Positions 42,569 through 52,618 of a stretch of DNA of 64,000 nucleotides are shown in pieces. The DNA lies in the NCBI GenBank assembly GCA_024516155.1, contig JAJJXM010000088.1, positions 1 through 64,000 on the forward strand, given 5' to 3'. The notes below the pieces were generated by a model, which did not search any database, had not been told where the DNA came from, and saw only the letters and a program-made list of their open reading frames with translations. The DNA is from Pyronema omphalodes. Lineage: Eukaryota > Ascomycota > Pezizomycetes > Pezizales > Pyronemataceae. The position numbers and the translations under genes are program-made. The stretch's first letter is position 1. Every line of letters starts with the position of its first letter.

Positions 42569-44977
42569 ATGGCCGCTCGAAGAATCACCGGCACCTCGCG
42601 ACACGACGATGGACTTGATGCTCCTGTGGGAGATACTGTCAGCATCACCCGCCCTCGCTCTTGGGAGGAAGTTACTTCGGTTGGAGCTCCTAGAGTTCAC
42701 CATGGAACTACCCTCCATCTGGGAGAAGTCCCTGACTGGGTCATTCTAATGATGGAGAGAAAGAACGCAAATGAGGAGGACATTAAGAGGTTGGTTGAGG
42801 CAGTCGGATCTGGGGCTGCCATGAATGAAGAGTTACAGCGGATGAAAGGGTTGTATCAGGAGATGGCCCAGGGCATGCAAAAGGCCTATGATACCTTGGC
42901 AAAGAAAGGGGACCTGGACCAGGAGGTCAACCTACAAACCGTTACACGACTCGTTCAGGCTACCAATGACTTTGCCGGCCAAGTTTGGAGGACAATTGGC
43001 AGTCTTGCCACAGACACAAAGGATAAAGAAGCAGCCAACCAAGCACTTGCTGAAAGGCTCAATCACGGCATTCAAACAACGAATGCTATCCTCGAAGCAT
43101 TTACCCAAAGACAACTCAAAATTAACAAGGAAATTGAGGAATGGGCTTTTCAGAAAAACACGCAGGATGCCATCAGGCAACAGGATGATGAACAGAGGGA
43201 TGGACGAATCGAGGCTCTTGCTAGGGCTGAGGAAATGCACCAGCAACGTCTGCTGGACTATGAGGAGCAGAGAGAAGAGGAGAAATTGGAATTGGTGAAC
43301 AAGGTTATTAACCTTGTTATGTCAACAATCCAGAGAAAGGAGCATTTCGATGCTAAGTCTCTAACCGAGGCTATGCATGAGGAGATGACTCCTAGACCTC
43401 CCTCACTCGGCAGAGCACCAGAAGTCCCCCTGCCTCCATCAGAGGATGGAACACCTGCGAACAACGGCAGAAATGGGGGTAGGGGCAGTAAACCACCAGG
43501 AGGAGGAATCCCACCACCTCCACCACCACCATCTGATCCTTCGGACGGCGAAGACTCAGATGAATCATACATCAGAAAAGCATTGGAAAGAAAGCGCCAG
43601 GAGCGCAAACAAAAGACTCAACAAAAGAAGCCTGAAGCAAAGAAGGCCACCGAGGTGTCCTTGGAGTCTCTTGTACTAAAATTGCAGCAATCTGGGGTCA
43701 ACGAGCCAAGGAGACCAAAAATGCCTGAAATGAAGGCTCCTCAATATTTTTCTGGGAAGGACAAAAATTTGTTTAGGGCGTGATGGATGTCGGTGCAAGA
43801 TTATATTGCGACATATGCCAAGGCATTTCCAGATGAGGACGATCAGGTAAAATGGGTTGGGAGCTTGCTAACGCATAAAGCATTAAGTTGGCACCAGGAA
43901 AGGCGCAAGTCAATTCAAAGACAAGAACTGAAAGATACTTGGGTAGCTTTCTCGAGCTCTATTGAGACTAGGTTCGAGGATAAGCGGGAGGCCCAGAAGG
44001 ATGTTAAAAGGATTACGGAGCTCCAGTATGATGGAGATATTGATGATTATATTACGAAATTGGAGGACCTGAATATGCGTGTTGGAGCAATCGGTCCGAT
44101 GTACAGGAATGTAATTTGGGAGGCCATGACACTGGCCATTAAAAAGATGGTATATCAAAGGTTTGGGGGGATCCCAACTGACGACGAAGCAATGATTGAT
44201 GCAGTCAAAGAAGCTGCTCACGTTGTTGAAAATTTGGATGAAGAATTGAAGGGTCACAGCAAGAAGTCTTTGGAAGTACGGGAGGACCGTCACAAGGATA
44301 AAGGAAAGAACAAGGAGATTGTGCGCCCTAAGGAGGTGCAGCACAAGGACAAATTCAAGGAGAAAAAGGAGAAAAAGAGTTTTTCTGGGAAAAAGGACAA
44401 GAAGTCCATCTTTGCGTCAGGGAGGGAGGCTCTGCAGAATGTTCCTCAGAGCGAAATCGATAAACATAAAAAAGATAAGGCTGACTGTTGGAGGTGCGGA
44501 AGATCTGGACATAAAATGTTCGATTGTTATGCAAAGAAGACAGTTGGGGGAACAGAGCTCTCTGGCGAAGGAAAGGTCGCTTCCTCTGGCAAGAGGAAGA
44601 GAGACGATGATGATGAAGGAAACAAAGGGCAGGAGAAGTCCAAAGAAAATAAAAAGACAAAGACCGCAGCAGTGCGGCAGGATGACGACGATGAGATAAT
44701 GGAAGATGCTCAGCCTAGGATTTGGGCAATTGAGCAAAATGATGAGGAGTCGGATTTTGAAGGTCCTCTAGGGTTGCGTCACCTGAGGAGGGAGAATGTA
44801 TATCTGACGCGGAAAATATCATATGTTCAGGAACAAAAAGGAAAATATTGGACAGCTTGGGGTCGACCAAGACAAAACTTCGACGAACCGATAAAGGAAC
44901 CTCTTCCAAAGGAACAAAAATGGAAGCTGTGGTTCCACCCCATCATGGAAAAAGGCCAATTATCAACATGGTGTTGA
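42569..44977 (+). pseudogene. gag: G2 Gag, interrupted by one in-frame TGA
   Basis: ATG 42569 opens a 404-aa frame with long helical segments and a Pro/Gly-rich linker, ending KDKNLFRA at TGA 43781-43783. The same frame continues for ~396 aa from TGG/ATG (WMSVQDYI...), carrying the capsid-like region and a CCHC knuckle (CWRCGRSGHKMFDC, 44486-44527). In related Gags this position is a tryptophan pair, so TGG to TGA is the likely change. The second part could be translated from ATG 43787, but would lack the N-terminal half. Ends in overlap with pol. Confidence 0.85.
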
Positions 44978-47900
44978 CTTGGTCTAAGAACGAATTCAGA
45001 ACGGTGCGAGTCCTCCTTGATACAGGCTCCACCTCAGCACTATTGGACAAAGGTTTTGTCCATACTTACAAAATCCCTACTGTGAAGAGAGACAAGCCTC
45101 TTCAAATCCGCAACTTCAATAACGAGGTAGTTGCTGGAGCTGGAGAATTCTTCACTGTACCGTTTATGCTGCAACACAAACGACACTTTGCAGCCGAAGC
45201 CTTCGAAGTCGCCCCTCTTGACAGTGACTGCGATGTCATCCTCCCTTATTGGTGGATGACCAAACATCAACCTTGCAACATGTGGGGAGACAGCAATAAC
45301 ATCTCCTTCACTACTACACGTTGCATTGAACATTGTACTAAGGCTCAGGCCAGTACATTTTCACTCAAGGTCGACCGCCGCGTACTCGACCATCCTGAGG
45401 CCTCAGTTATAGGCCATATTTCAGCTGTTGCCACTAAGGAGGAATTATCAGAGGCACTTCAACAAGTCCCTGAGAAATTCCGTAAGTGGATCAACATCAT
45501 GACCAAGGAAGCAGCAGACAAGCTTCCAGAACACAAGCCTTACGACCACGCCATAGACTTGAAGGAGGGAGAGACTCCTCCTTGGGGACCAGTCTATGCG
45601 CTCAATCAAGTCGAGCTGGAAACTTTGAGAGAATGGCTAAAAGAGATGCTAAGGACAGGCAAGATTCGACCATCTAAATCCCCTGCCGCAGCACCAATTC
45701 TCTTTGTGCCAAAACCCCATGGGCGAGGTTTACGGCTTTGTGTGGATTATAGGGGGATCAACAAAATAACAATAGCAAACCGCTACCCCCTCCGTCTTAT
45801 GTCTGAATTACAAGACAGAGTAAGAGGAGCTAAGTTCTTCACGAAAATGGACTTGAAGAACGGATATCACTTGATCAGGATTAAAGAAGGCGATGAATGG
45901 AAGACAGCCTTCAGATGCAGGTATGGGCTTTATGAATTTTTGGTTATGCCCTTTGGATTAAGCAATGCGCCGGCCACATTCCAAGATATGATGAATCATA
46001 TCTTTAGGGACATGTTGGATCAGGGAGTGATTGCCTACACTGATGATGTTCTTATCTACGCGGAAACAGAGGAGGAACATGATAAATTGGTTAAAGAAGT
46101 CTTAAAGAGACTGGAAGAAAATGGGCTGGTAATATCTCCGGAAAAATGTGTTTGGGGGACAAACAAAGTGGAATTTTTGGGGTATATTATAAGCGAAAAG
46201 GGAATTGAGATGGCAAAGGATAAAGTGGAAACCGTCCTGGTTTGGGAACCTCCTAAATCCTTGAAAGAGACACAGGGCCTTCTTGGATTTGCAAACTTCT
46301 ATCGCCGATTCATAAAGGACTTTTCAAGAATTTGTCGTCCTCTTACTGAATCTACCAAGGGCGATCCAAAGAAGTGGGAATGGACTGTTGCCATGGAACT
46401 GGCATTTGATGAGTTAAAGCAGAGGTTTACGAAGGCACCAACATTGGGTCATTTTGATCCTAAAAAGGTTTGCATTGTTGAGACTGATGCTTCTGACTTT
46501 GCCTTAGGCGCAGTCCTTTCTCAGAAAGGAGAGGACGGAAAGCTGCATCCCATTGCTTTCCATTCTAGGAAATTCACTCCAGCTGAGATCAATTACGAAA
46601 TCCATGATAAAGAGCTTTTGGCTATTGTGGATTCGTTCAAGATATGGAGAAGATACCTAGAAGGAGCAATGCATACAGTTCAAGTATTCAGTGACCATCA
46701 AAATTTGGAGTACTTCACCACAACCAAAGTACTCAATCGTCGCCAAGCAAGGTGGGCTCAAGAACTTGCTGGTATTGACTTTAAGATTTTTTACAGACCT
46801 GGAAGTAAGAATGGAAAGCCAGATGCTTTGTCAAGGGGGCCGGAGTTCCGCCCTGAAAAGGGGGGAGGTGAGGATCAGCCGATCACGACTATCCTTCACA
46901 AAGGACATTTCGCTTCTATTTCAGCAATAAGTAGTGGAGGTCAAGGAACATCATTCATTGTTTCTTCGGCACGGCTTAAATCTATTCCTTCCGTTAAATG
47001 GTCTGGTGAATTTTTAACGATGGTTAAAGAGGCTGGAGAACTTGACGAAAATTATAAAAAAGCAGCAAACAAAATAACGGATCCACTAACGATAGAAGAT
47101 GGCATAATCTATCGGAAAGAGAAGTTATGGGTGCCAAAGGATTTAATCAACATGGTCCTGGAATCAGAGCACGACTCGAAAATTGCAGGACACTTTGGTC
47201 AGGATAAGACCATTGAATTAATAAGAAGAAAGTTTTGGTGGCCGAAGATGGATGAAAAAATAATTGAATATGTACAGAGCTGCCTGGAATGTCAGAAAGA
47301 CAAGACGGCTAGGCACCAAAAATATGGAATGTTGCAACCTTTGGAATTAACATATGCCCCATGGCAATCTATTGCTATGGATTTTATTACCGACCTTCCG
47401 GAATCAAATGGGTGTGAACAACTATGGGTTATAGTTGATCGATTTACTAAAATGGCGCACTTCATCCCCTTACAGAAAGACGGCAAGACAACTGCAGACC
47501 CTGCCAGCATATTCGCAAAGGAAATTTGGAAGTTGCATGGCTTACCCAAGGATATAGTGTCGGATCGAGACTCCAGGTTTACAAGCACCACCTGGAAAGC
47601 ATTTCTTGGAACGTTAGGAATCAAACCGAGAATGTCAACAGCCTTCCACCCACAGACGGACGGACAAACGGAACGGCTTAATCAAACAATCGAAGCTTAC
47701 CTCCGCTCTTTTGTTAACCACGAAATGGACGACTGGGCTGACCTCGTACCCATGGCTGAGTTCGCATACAACAACTCGGTCACAAGCGCAACTGGACTTT
47801 CACCATTTTACGCTAACTATGGGTTCTACCCAAATACGAGCAACCCTTCGGCAACTGCGGTGCGCAACCCAGCCAGCAAAGCCTACGCCCACTGGATGCA

Positions 47901-48456
47901 TACGATACACGAAGGAGCCAAGTTAGCCCTTCAAAAAACACAAGAAAGAATGAAACACTATGCAGACCAGAAACGACAGGAGGCACCCGAATACCAAGTA
48001 GGAGACTTGGTCATGTTAGATGGACGCAACATACGAACCAGACGCCCATCAAGGAAGTTAGACCATAAACAACATGGTCCGTTCCAAGTCGAAAAAGTCA
48101 TCTCCCCAACAGCAGTACGACTCACGCTCCCACGAAAATGGAAGATACACAACGTCTTCCATACCTCATTACTTGAGCCCGTTAGAGCAGGAACTCGGGC
48201 TCCACCAGATACAAACAAAATTCTACGGGAGGCAGACGATGTTGAGGGAAGCGAGGAATACGACATCGATGAAATCATGAGCAGCTACAAATCAGGAAAT
48301 CGAGTGTTGTACCTTGTTAAATGGCTAGGTTGGCCAAATAAGAAAGATTGGACGGCAGAACCATTCGACAACTTTTCAGTAGGAGGTCAGGAGAAGTTAC
48401 GAGAGTTCCATCTCAAGTACCCTGATTCTCCGAGGGACTACCGACTCAAGGATTAA
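44761..48456 (+). CDS. pol: G2 Pol: protease, RT, RNase H, integrase, chromodomain
   Basis: In the -1 frame relative to gag, open from 44761 (no ATG near the start) and overlapping gag by 217 nt. Protease LLDTGSTSALL; RT with LCVDYRGINKIT, FGLSNAPATFQ and YTDD at 46036-46047; RNase H (VETDASDFALGAV); integrase HHCC and D,D35E residues (DFITDLPES, VSDRDSRFTS, TDGQTERLN); and a C-terminal chromodomain (YDIDEIMSS, YLVKWLGWP). No lesion seen. I found no canonical -1 slippery heptamer in the overlap. Confidence 0.93.
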   Translation, partial: RSSRVASPEEGECISDAENIICSGTKRKILDSLGSTKTKLRRTDKGTSSKGTKMEAVVPPHHGKRPIINMVLTWSKNEFRTVRVLLDTGSTSALLDKGFVHTYKIPTVKRDKPLQIRNFNNEVVAGAGEFFTVPFMLQHKRHFAAEAFEVAPLDSDCDVILPYWWMTKHQPCNMWGDSNNISFTTTRCIEHCTKAQASTFSLKVDRRVLDHPEASVIGHISAVATKEELSEALQQVPEKFRKWINIMTKEAADKLPEHKPYDHAIDLKEGETPPWGPVYALNQVELETLREWLKEMLRTGKIRPSKSPAAAPILFVPKPHGRGLRLCVDYRGINKITIANRYPLRLMSELQDRVRGAKFFTKMDLKNGYHLIRIKEGDEWKTAFRCRYGLYEFLVMPFGLSNAPATFQDMMNHIFRDMLDQGVIAYTDDVLIYAETEEEHDKLVKEVLKRLEENGLVISPEKCVWGTNKVEFLGYIISEKGIEMAKDKVETVLVWEPPKSLKETQGLLGFANFYRRFIKDFSRICRPLTESTKGDPKKWEWTVAMELAFDELKQRFTKAPTLGHFDPKKVCIVETDASDFALGAVLSQKGEDGKLHPIAFHSRKFTPAEINYEIHDKELLAIVDSFKIWRRYLEGAMHTVQVFSDHQNLEYFTTTKVLNRRQARWAQELAGIDFKIFYRPGSKNGKPDALSRGPEFRPEKGGGEDQPITTILHKGHFASISAISSGGQGTSFIVSSARLKSIPSVKWSGEFLTMVKEAGELDENYKKAANKITDPLTIEDGIIYRKEKLWVPKDLINMVLESEHDSKIAGHFGQDKTIELIRRKFWWPKMDEKIIEYVQSCLECQKDKTARHQKYGMLQPLELTYAPWQSIAMDFITDLPESNGCEQLWVIVDRFTKMAHFIPLQKDGKTTADPASIFAKEIWKLHGLPKDIVSDRDSRFTSTTWKAFLGTLGIKPRMSTAFHPQTDGQTERLNQTIEAYLRSFVNHEMDDWADLVPMAEFAYNNSVTSATGLSPFYANYGFYPNTSNPSATAVRNPASKAYAHWMHTIHEGAKLALQKTQERMKHYADQKRQEAPEYQVGDLVMLDGRNIRTRRPSRKLDHKQHGPFQVEKVISPTAVRLTLPRKWKIHNVFHTSLLEPVRAGTRAPPDTNKILREADDVEGSEEYDIDEIMSSYKSGNRVLYLVKWLGWPNKKDWTAEPFDNFSVGGQEKLREFHLKYPDSPRDYRLKD

Positions 48457-48626
48457 GGCTTAATGTTTTTCCCACGGGGTTTTCATTAGGTCGAGTTGGT
48501 AGTAGGATGTAGGGGCTGGAGGACTACATCCATATATGATCACTAAGTCACTTGGCTGCGGCGAGGTGCGATCACAGAATGATAAGCTACTTGCTTCGGG
48601 ACGAAGCTTGAACAGGGGGAAGGTGG
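48457..48626 (+). promoter_or_regulatory. G2 pol-LTR spacer with polypurine tract
   Basis: 170 bp without a coding frame. AACAGGGGGAAGGTGG at 48611-48626 abuts the 3' LTR and is the probable plus-strand primer. Unlike G1 there is no third ORF. Confidence 0.75.
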
Positions 48627-49575
48627 TGTCACACCCTATATTGTGTGAGTATAGAATAGGTAGCATGTATAACATTATGAGAACATGGCAAACTCGATAG
48701 GAGAATGAATAATAAGGTTAGTATCCCGGGCCGGAACCCCCTGAGGAGCTCCAGCTAGCCACGTCACGTGATTCGTGACTTTCCGAAAGGACCTCACGAG
48801 GATCCCGGCCCGAGGCGTCGCTACCTGTTATTCACTGTCAGTTTGGGAGGATCACAGATGGATGGGAACGAGTATCAACTTACCTCATGGGTGTCGACTT
48901 ACCCATGAGGAGACTACAGACGACGCTGATGGAGAACAGAAGACGACAGCGAAGGGACACCTCCTTATACTTGAGGTTGTGTTCCACCAAGCACGGCTAC
49001 CAGAGGGCTTGCAAGAGAAGGGAATTCTCAGGAGCATGCAAGGCAGGCGAATGGGATCATCCGAGGTCTGAGTTGGGCGGATAGTCGGCCAAGGAACAAG
49101 GCAGAGTCTAGTCAGCCAACAGGAGTGGAGCTCAGGACAAGGGTCAAGATTGCGTCAGCATGAGACGACGTTCTGCAGCAAGGAACACCACTCAGGGAAA
49201 CTGTTGGATGGAACTGATATGACGCGACCTTAGGCCAATGACTACCAACTGCAAGATAAGACGGCGTTTGCGTACACACCAGGGTGTGGCTGCGCGCAAG
49301 TGCGCGCAGGTGGGGCAAATGACATCACACAGGAATGTGACGGGGCAGTGCGCTCCGGTAGGGCATGGTGCGCCTTATGATGTCAGATTCCTTCACTCGC
49401 AATCGAGATTCTCTAGGGAGATCTATGATCAAGACGACTCATAAGATATATGACTCACATGCCATTATCAGAGGAGTCATTGCATTATGCGCTCAAGTGG
49501 AGTCACCCTTCACTAGGCGCTTAACCCCAATACCTGATTGGAAGTTTGTTTGTTTGTTTGTTTGTTTATTCATTA

Positions 49576-49605
49576 CTCGTATGCAACCTTATTGGTTATG
49601 ACGAG
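49576..49605 (-). other. HL2 3' stem-loop (third tail type)
   Basis: Outer stem CUCGU/ACGAG, internal loop CAU/GCAU, inner AACC/GGUU with loop AAUAA. The third outer pair is C-G here and U-A in the LA tail. Confidence 0.65.
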
Positions 49606-49881
49606 AGTACAGGTTTATAGTACATGAAAAGTCAAAAGCAAAAACAAAACAAAGTCTCGTCTCTACCTCCGCTGATCCTCCCTTAGGCTGTGATTTTGTG
49701 GTCCTGTCCCCACTATTACTTCGTTGGTCTTGTTGTCCAACCGCGTCTGCTGTTCCAGTGCCCTGTTCGCACAGAGGCCACCGCGCCGGGTGTCCCCTCT
49801 ATCCTCCACCCTTCCCCTCCCATTTTTAACCATTTTTCCGCCTTTATTTCCTCCACAAAGCAAAACAAAACCAAAGCAAAG

Positions 49882-51336
49882 TTAAACAGCCGCCGGGCCA
49901 CCCGTGCCCCCGCTCTCCTCTCCTCTCTCCCCTCCTCCGCCGGTGTCTCCTGACTCTTTGCCCTTTGAGACACCCGGGCCCGCCCTGCCCCTCTTCTCCT
50001 CCCCTCTCTCCCCTTCTCCTTCCTTCTTCCTCAGCCTTCTCACTGCTCCCCCTCGCCTCTCTCCCCTTCTTGTCGGTTGTGTTGTCAGTCCAAGATTGCC
50101 ATTCCCAAGCACAATCTGGACGTTGATGCCTCCGCTCTTGACGACTTCTGCCCAAGTCTTCTTTGCAGAGGAGGTTGTCGTTCTGGGTTGGTGGGTATTC
50201 TTTCCCCGGCCACCATTCTTTGTTGTAGGGGTCTTGCTGGGTGGCGCTGCCGTAGGTGTCGTCTCCTTCGCTTTCTGCTTGTTCCTCTGTGTAGCCTTTG
50301 CCTCCACAGTCTTCCATCCGTCGGTCTCAGCAGGGGCAGTGCTTGTGGCGTCGGGCAGAGGTGTGTCCTGAGCAGATGAACTGTCAGGGTGAGGTTCCGG
50401 TGTCGCTTCGGTCGATGTGATCGCGAGGAGAGGTAGGGGGGACATAGGCTTGAGGGCATCAAGCTTGTCCTGGGCGGCGGTAGTCGCATGTTTCGAGTGC
50501 ATCAGGCTTCGCACCGGTGATGCCGCTCTCGGTTTGTGGTTCACCGGTCTTCTGTTTGTCGGTGAGGTGGGTTCGGTGTACTGGTCGCTTCCCCTTCGCT
50601 TTCTCTTGCCAGCAGGGTTGCGAACAGCGTCCAGGACATCCTGAAGGTCATGTTGGACGACGGACAGTTGCATAGTCATCTCTTCCATCGCTGAGGAAGA
50701 GGCCGTGAGGTTCGGTGAGGGGGGCGCCGAAATGACTTGGTGCTGGTCGTCGATTTTCTTCGTCAGGGCGTCCACAGCAGCCTTGAGAGCTGCTGTTTCT
50801 GCCTGCGTACAGTCGTATGCTGCGCGCAGCTTCGTGTTTTCGCCGAGCAGAACGTTGAATTTCGTCATCATGACGTCGAATCTGTGACGCATCTCATCGC
50901 TGTTGTTGCGTATGGTGTCATCGAGGGTATTGAAGCGTCGCTGTGTGTCCCGGTGGATCTGTTGTATCCCCAGGAAGTTGGCTCCAGTGAGTTCGGCGTG
51001 ATTGTTTTCAAACAGTTGGTCTAGGGTGTCATAGTCGTCATCAACTGCGACTGCCTCGTTAATTGCAGATACGAAGAGGCGACGGTAGGTTCTGAACCGG
51101 CTGTGTTCAGTTGTCGCCTGTTGCTGCTGTGTTGAAGCCGAAGGAACTGGTGATCCTGCCAAGACCACGCTCTGGAAGGGCTTTCCAGCGATGTTTCCAT
51201 CAACTTCATCAACTTTTCCATCTCTTTCATCAAATGTAGGATTGGATCCATCATGAGGAAGGTCGGCTAGAACATTGTACGCGTTTTCGGACCGTTTCGA
51301 TCGTCGGGCGTTGTTCTGTCGTTGTTTTGGCGACAT
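49882..51336 (-). CDS. HL2 protein (484 aa)
   Basis: Same architecture as the HL1 protein without its duplication: N-terminal basic MSPKQRQNNARRSKRS, SPVPSAS linker, coiled-coil region (NTLDDTIRNNSDEMRHRF... to ...KKIDDQHQV), GKRKRRGS, Thr/Pro-rich linker, KKTWAEVVKSG and Gly/Arg/Glu-rich end. The central coiled-coil belongs to the same sequence type as HL3 and differs from HL1/HL4. Intact frame; no known domain recognised. Confidence 0.7.
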   Translation of the reverse strand: MSPKQRQNNARRSKRSENAYNVLADLPHDGSNPTFDERDGKVDEVDGNIAGKPFQSVVLAGSPVPSASTQQQQATTEHSRFRTYRRLFVSAINEAVAVDDDYDTLDQLFENNHAELTGANFLGIQQIHRDTQRRFNTLDDTIRNNSDEMRHRFDVMMTKFNVLLGENTKLRAAYDCTQAETAALKAAVDALTKKIDDQHQVISAPPSPNLTASSSAMEEMTMQLSVVQHDLQDVLDAVRNPAGKRKRRGSDQYTEPTSPTNRRPVNHKPRAASPVRSLMHSKHATTAAQDKLDALKPMSPLPLLAITSTEATPEPHPDSSSAQDTPLPDATSTAPAETDGWKTVEAKATQRNKQKAKETTPTAAPPSKTPTTKNGGRGKNTHQPRTTTSSAKKTWAEVVKSGGINVQIVLGNGNLGLTTQPTRRGERRGGAVRRLRKKEGEGERGEEKRGRAGPGVSKGKESGDTGGGGERGEESGGTGGPAAV

Positions 51337-52026
51337 TTCGTGAGGTGGGGTAAGCCAAAACTCGTGAAAACTCTGATTTTGCGACAAAAGTCAACAAAAA
51401 CAACGTAGAATTCCCTGAAAATTCAGAGAATAACGTAACAGAGTGCTGCGAATCCGAATCCGATGAGAAAACCGGGGGTTCGGGTGCTCGTTGTTGAGAA
51501 TGCAGGGGGGGCGTCGCCGTTGCCGTGTGGTGTTGCACTCCAACGCTGTTATGTTTTGTATTGTGTTCTACCTGATTGGAAGGTGTGGTAGCACGGCGAG
51601 GAATGTCAAGGATCAATCTGAAACGAGGGTCATCATGCAAGTGAGCAATTAATATAATTGCGCATGCAGCATGATGCGAGCCATCAGCAGATTTGTCAAA
51701 GAATTGACTCACGTCTTATCTCCTAAGCTTAGTTAGGAAGTTGGTTCCCTTGGGAAGTCTGGGCGAACTTGTAGACGAAAGTCTATAAAAGACTCTAAGT
51801 CTTCCCACCGTCTCCTCCAGCATCAGGAACTTGATCTCTTGTTACGACGTTACCATTCGACACCAAATACCTCAGGACGAGACCCTTAAGTTTATTCGGC
51901 CTGTGATCGATTAGTTTTACTTCCTAGCTTCTTGGGAACTCTATTAGTTGATTATCTATCTTGCGAACGAAGCATTGACTGATCGAACAAACCTCTGTAT
52001 TGAAAGCCTCAATACCCAGGTTCACA

Positions 52027-52604
52027 GTGGGGACGGCGAGACACACTTGGCGGAGACAACCAAAGGTTATCCCATCGGGTCCTGGGGCTTTCGAGGGGGA
52101 AGAGGTAAAGATGGCTTGTTTGACCTCCGACGGCGGGAAGGTCGTCCACGCTGTCTCTCTGCGACAGGGGAGGGTGGATGGGGGGGGCGGGGGAGGTGGT
52201 GGGGGGAATAACATCTGAAATGCCTCTACTTTCCTGTCGAACGAACTGCAGAGTTCCTCCCTACCGTTGATTGTGGCGCGGATATTCGGAGTGAGTTGGG
52301 CACGGCGCGGGTTTGTGTATTTGAAGGCCTTCCATACGTCTGGTCCTTCTGCCTGAGCCAGATACTCTTTCCACATCGCATCCTTGGCATGTCTTATCTG
52401 ACGGTGATACTTGTTTCGTAGGCGGCGGTAAATGGTGTGGTTAGTGTCTGAGCCTGTTGATTTCCATCTTCTTTTTGCGCGAGTCATATCCTTTCTGGCG
52501 GTGGTGACTTCCACTGTCCACCAACATTTCCATCGGGGGGTGACTTGTAGTACGGGGGTGGAGGCGCGAGCTGCATCGAGGATATGTTTTCTCGCGTGGA
52601 GCGC
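52027..52604 (-). CDS. LD ORF2 fragment (endonuclease-RT linker and RT start)
   Basis: Minus-strand coding in phase on both sides: with 54610-55479 across HL3 and with 35389-35548 across G2. It contains the AKDAMWKEYLAQAEGPDVW block, a run of nine prolines (the LINE linker before the RT) and APGPDGITFGCLR. Confidence 0.88.
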
Positions 52605-52618
52605 CCAGGCGTCGAGGT

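Larger units (their letters stand above)
49545..51568 (-). mobile_element. HL2: ORF1-only half-LINE with a third tail type
   Basis: 2024 bp, minus strand, with a 14-bp target duplication. The 5' end has ~35 extra bases before the core ACACCACACGG start. The body matches HL1, HL3 and HL4, but the last ~260 nt differ from both the LA and LB tails while keeping the same plan and ending in (ACAA)n. The autonomous owner of this tail is not in the window. Confidence 0.85.
35554..52026 (+). mobile_element. G2: Ty3/gypsy chromovirus, family 2, with nested LE and HL2
   Basis: The LTR ends TGTCACACC...GGTTCACA and the GTGGG duplication (35549-35553 and 52027-52031) define it. Without its passengers it is about 9 kb. 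LE is inserted in the 5' LTR and HL2 in the 3' LTR. LTR differences are few. gag carries an in-frame stop; pol is open. It interrupts ORF2 of LD. Confidence 0.95.
48627..52026 (+). repeat. G2 3' LTR, split by HL2
   Basis: LTR parts are 48627-49544 and 51569-52026. It matches the 5' LTR with about a dozen differences. The insertion of HL2 is marked by the 14-bp duplication TACCTGATTGGAAG (49531-49544 and 51569-51582). Confidence 0.9.

Noticed and set aside
49904..50371. Long antisense frames over the 3' halves of the HL ORFs (also 33352-33780, 53784-54251, 58138-58605)
   Set aside because: They mirror the G/A-rich Gly-Arg-Glu coding end of the HL protein and read as Pro/Ser/Leu low complexity. 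They appear in all copies only because the sense strand is conserved.
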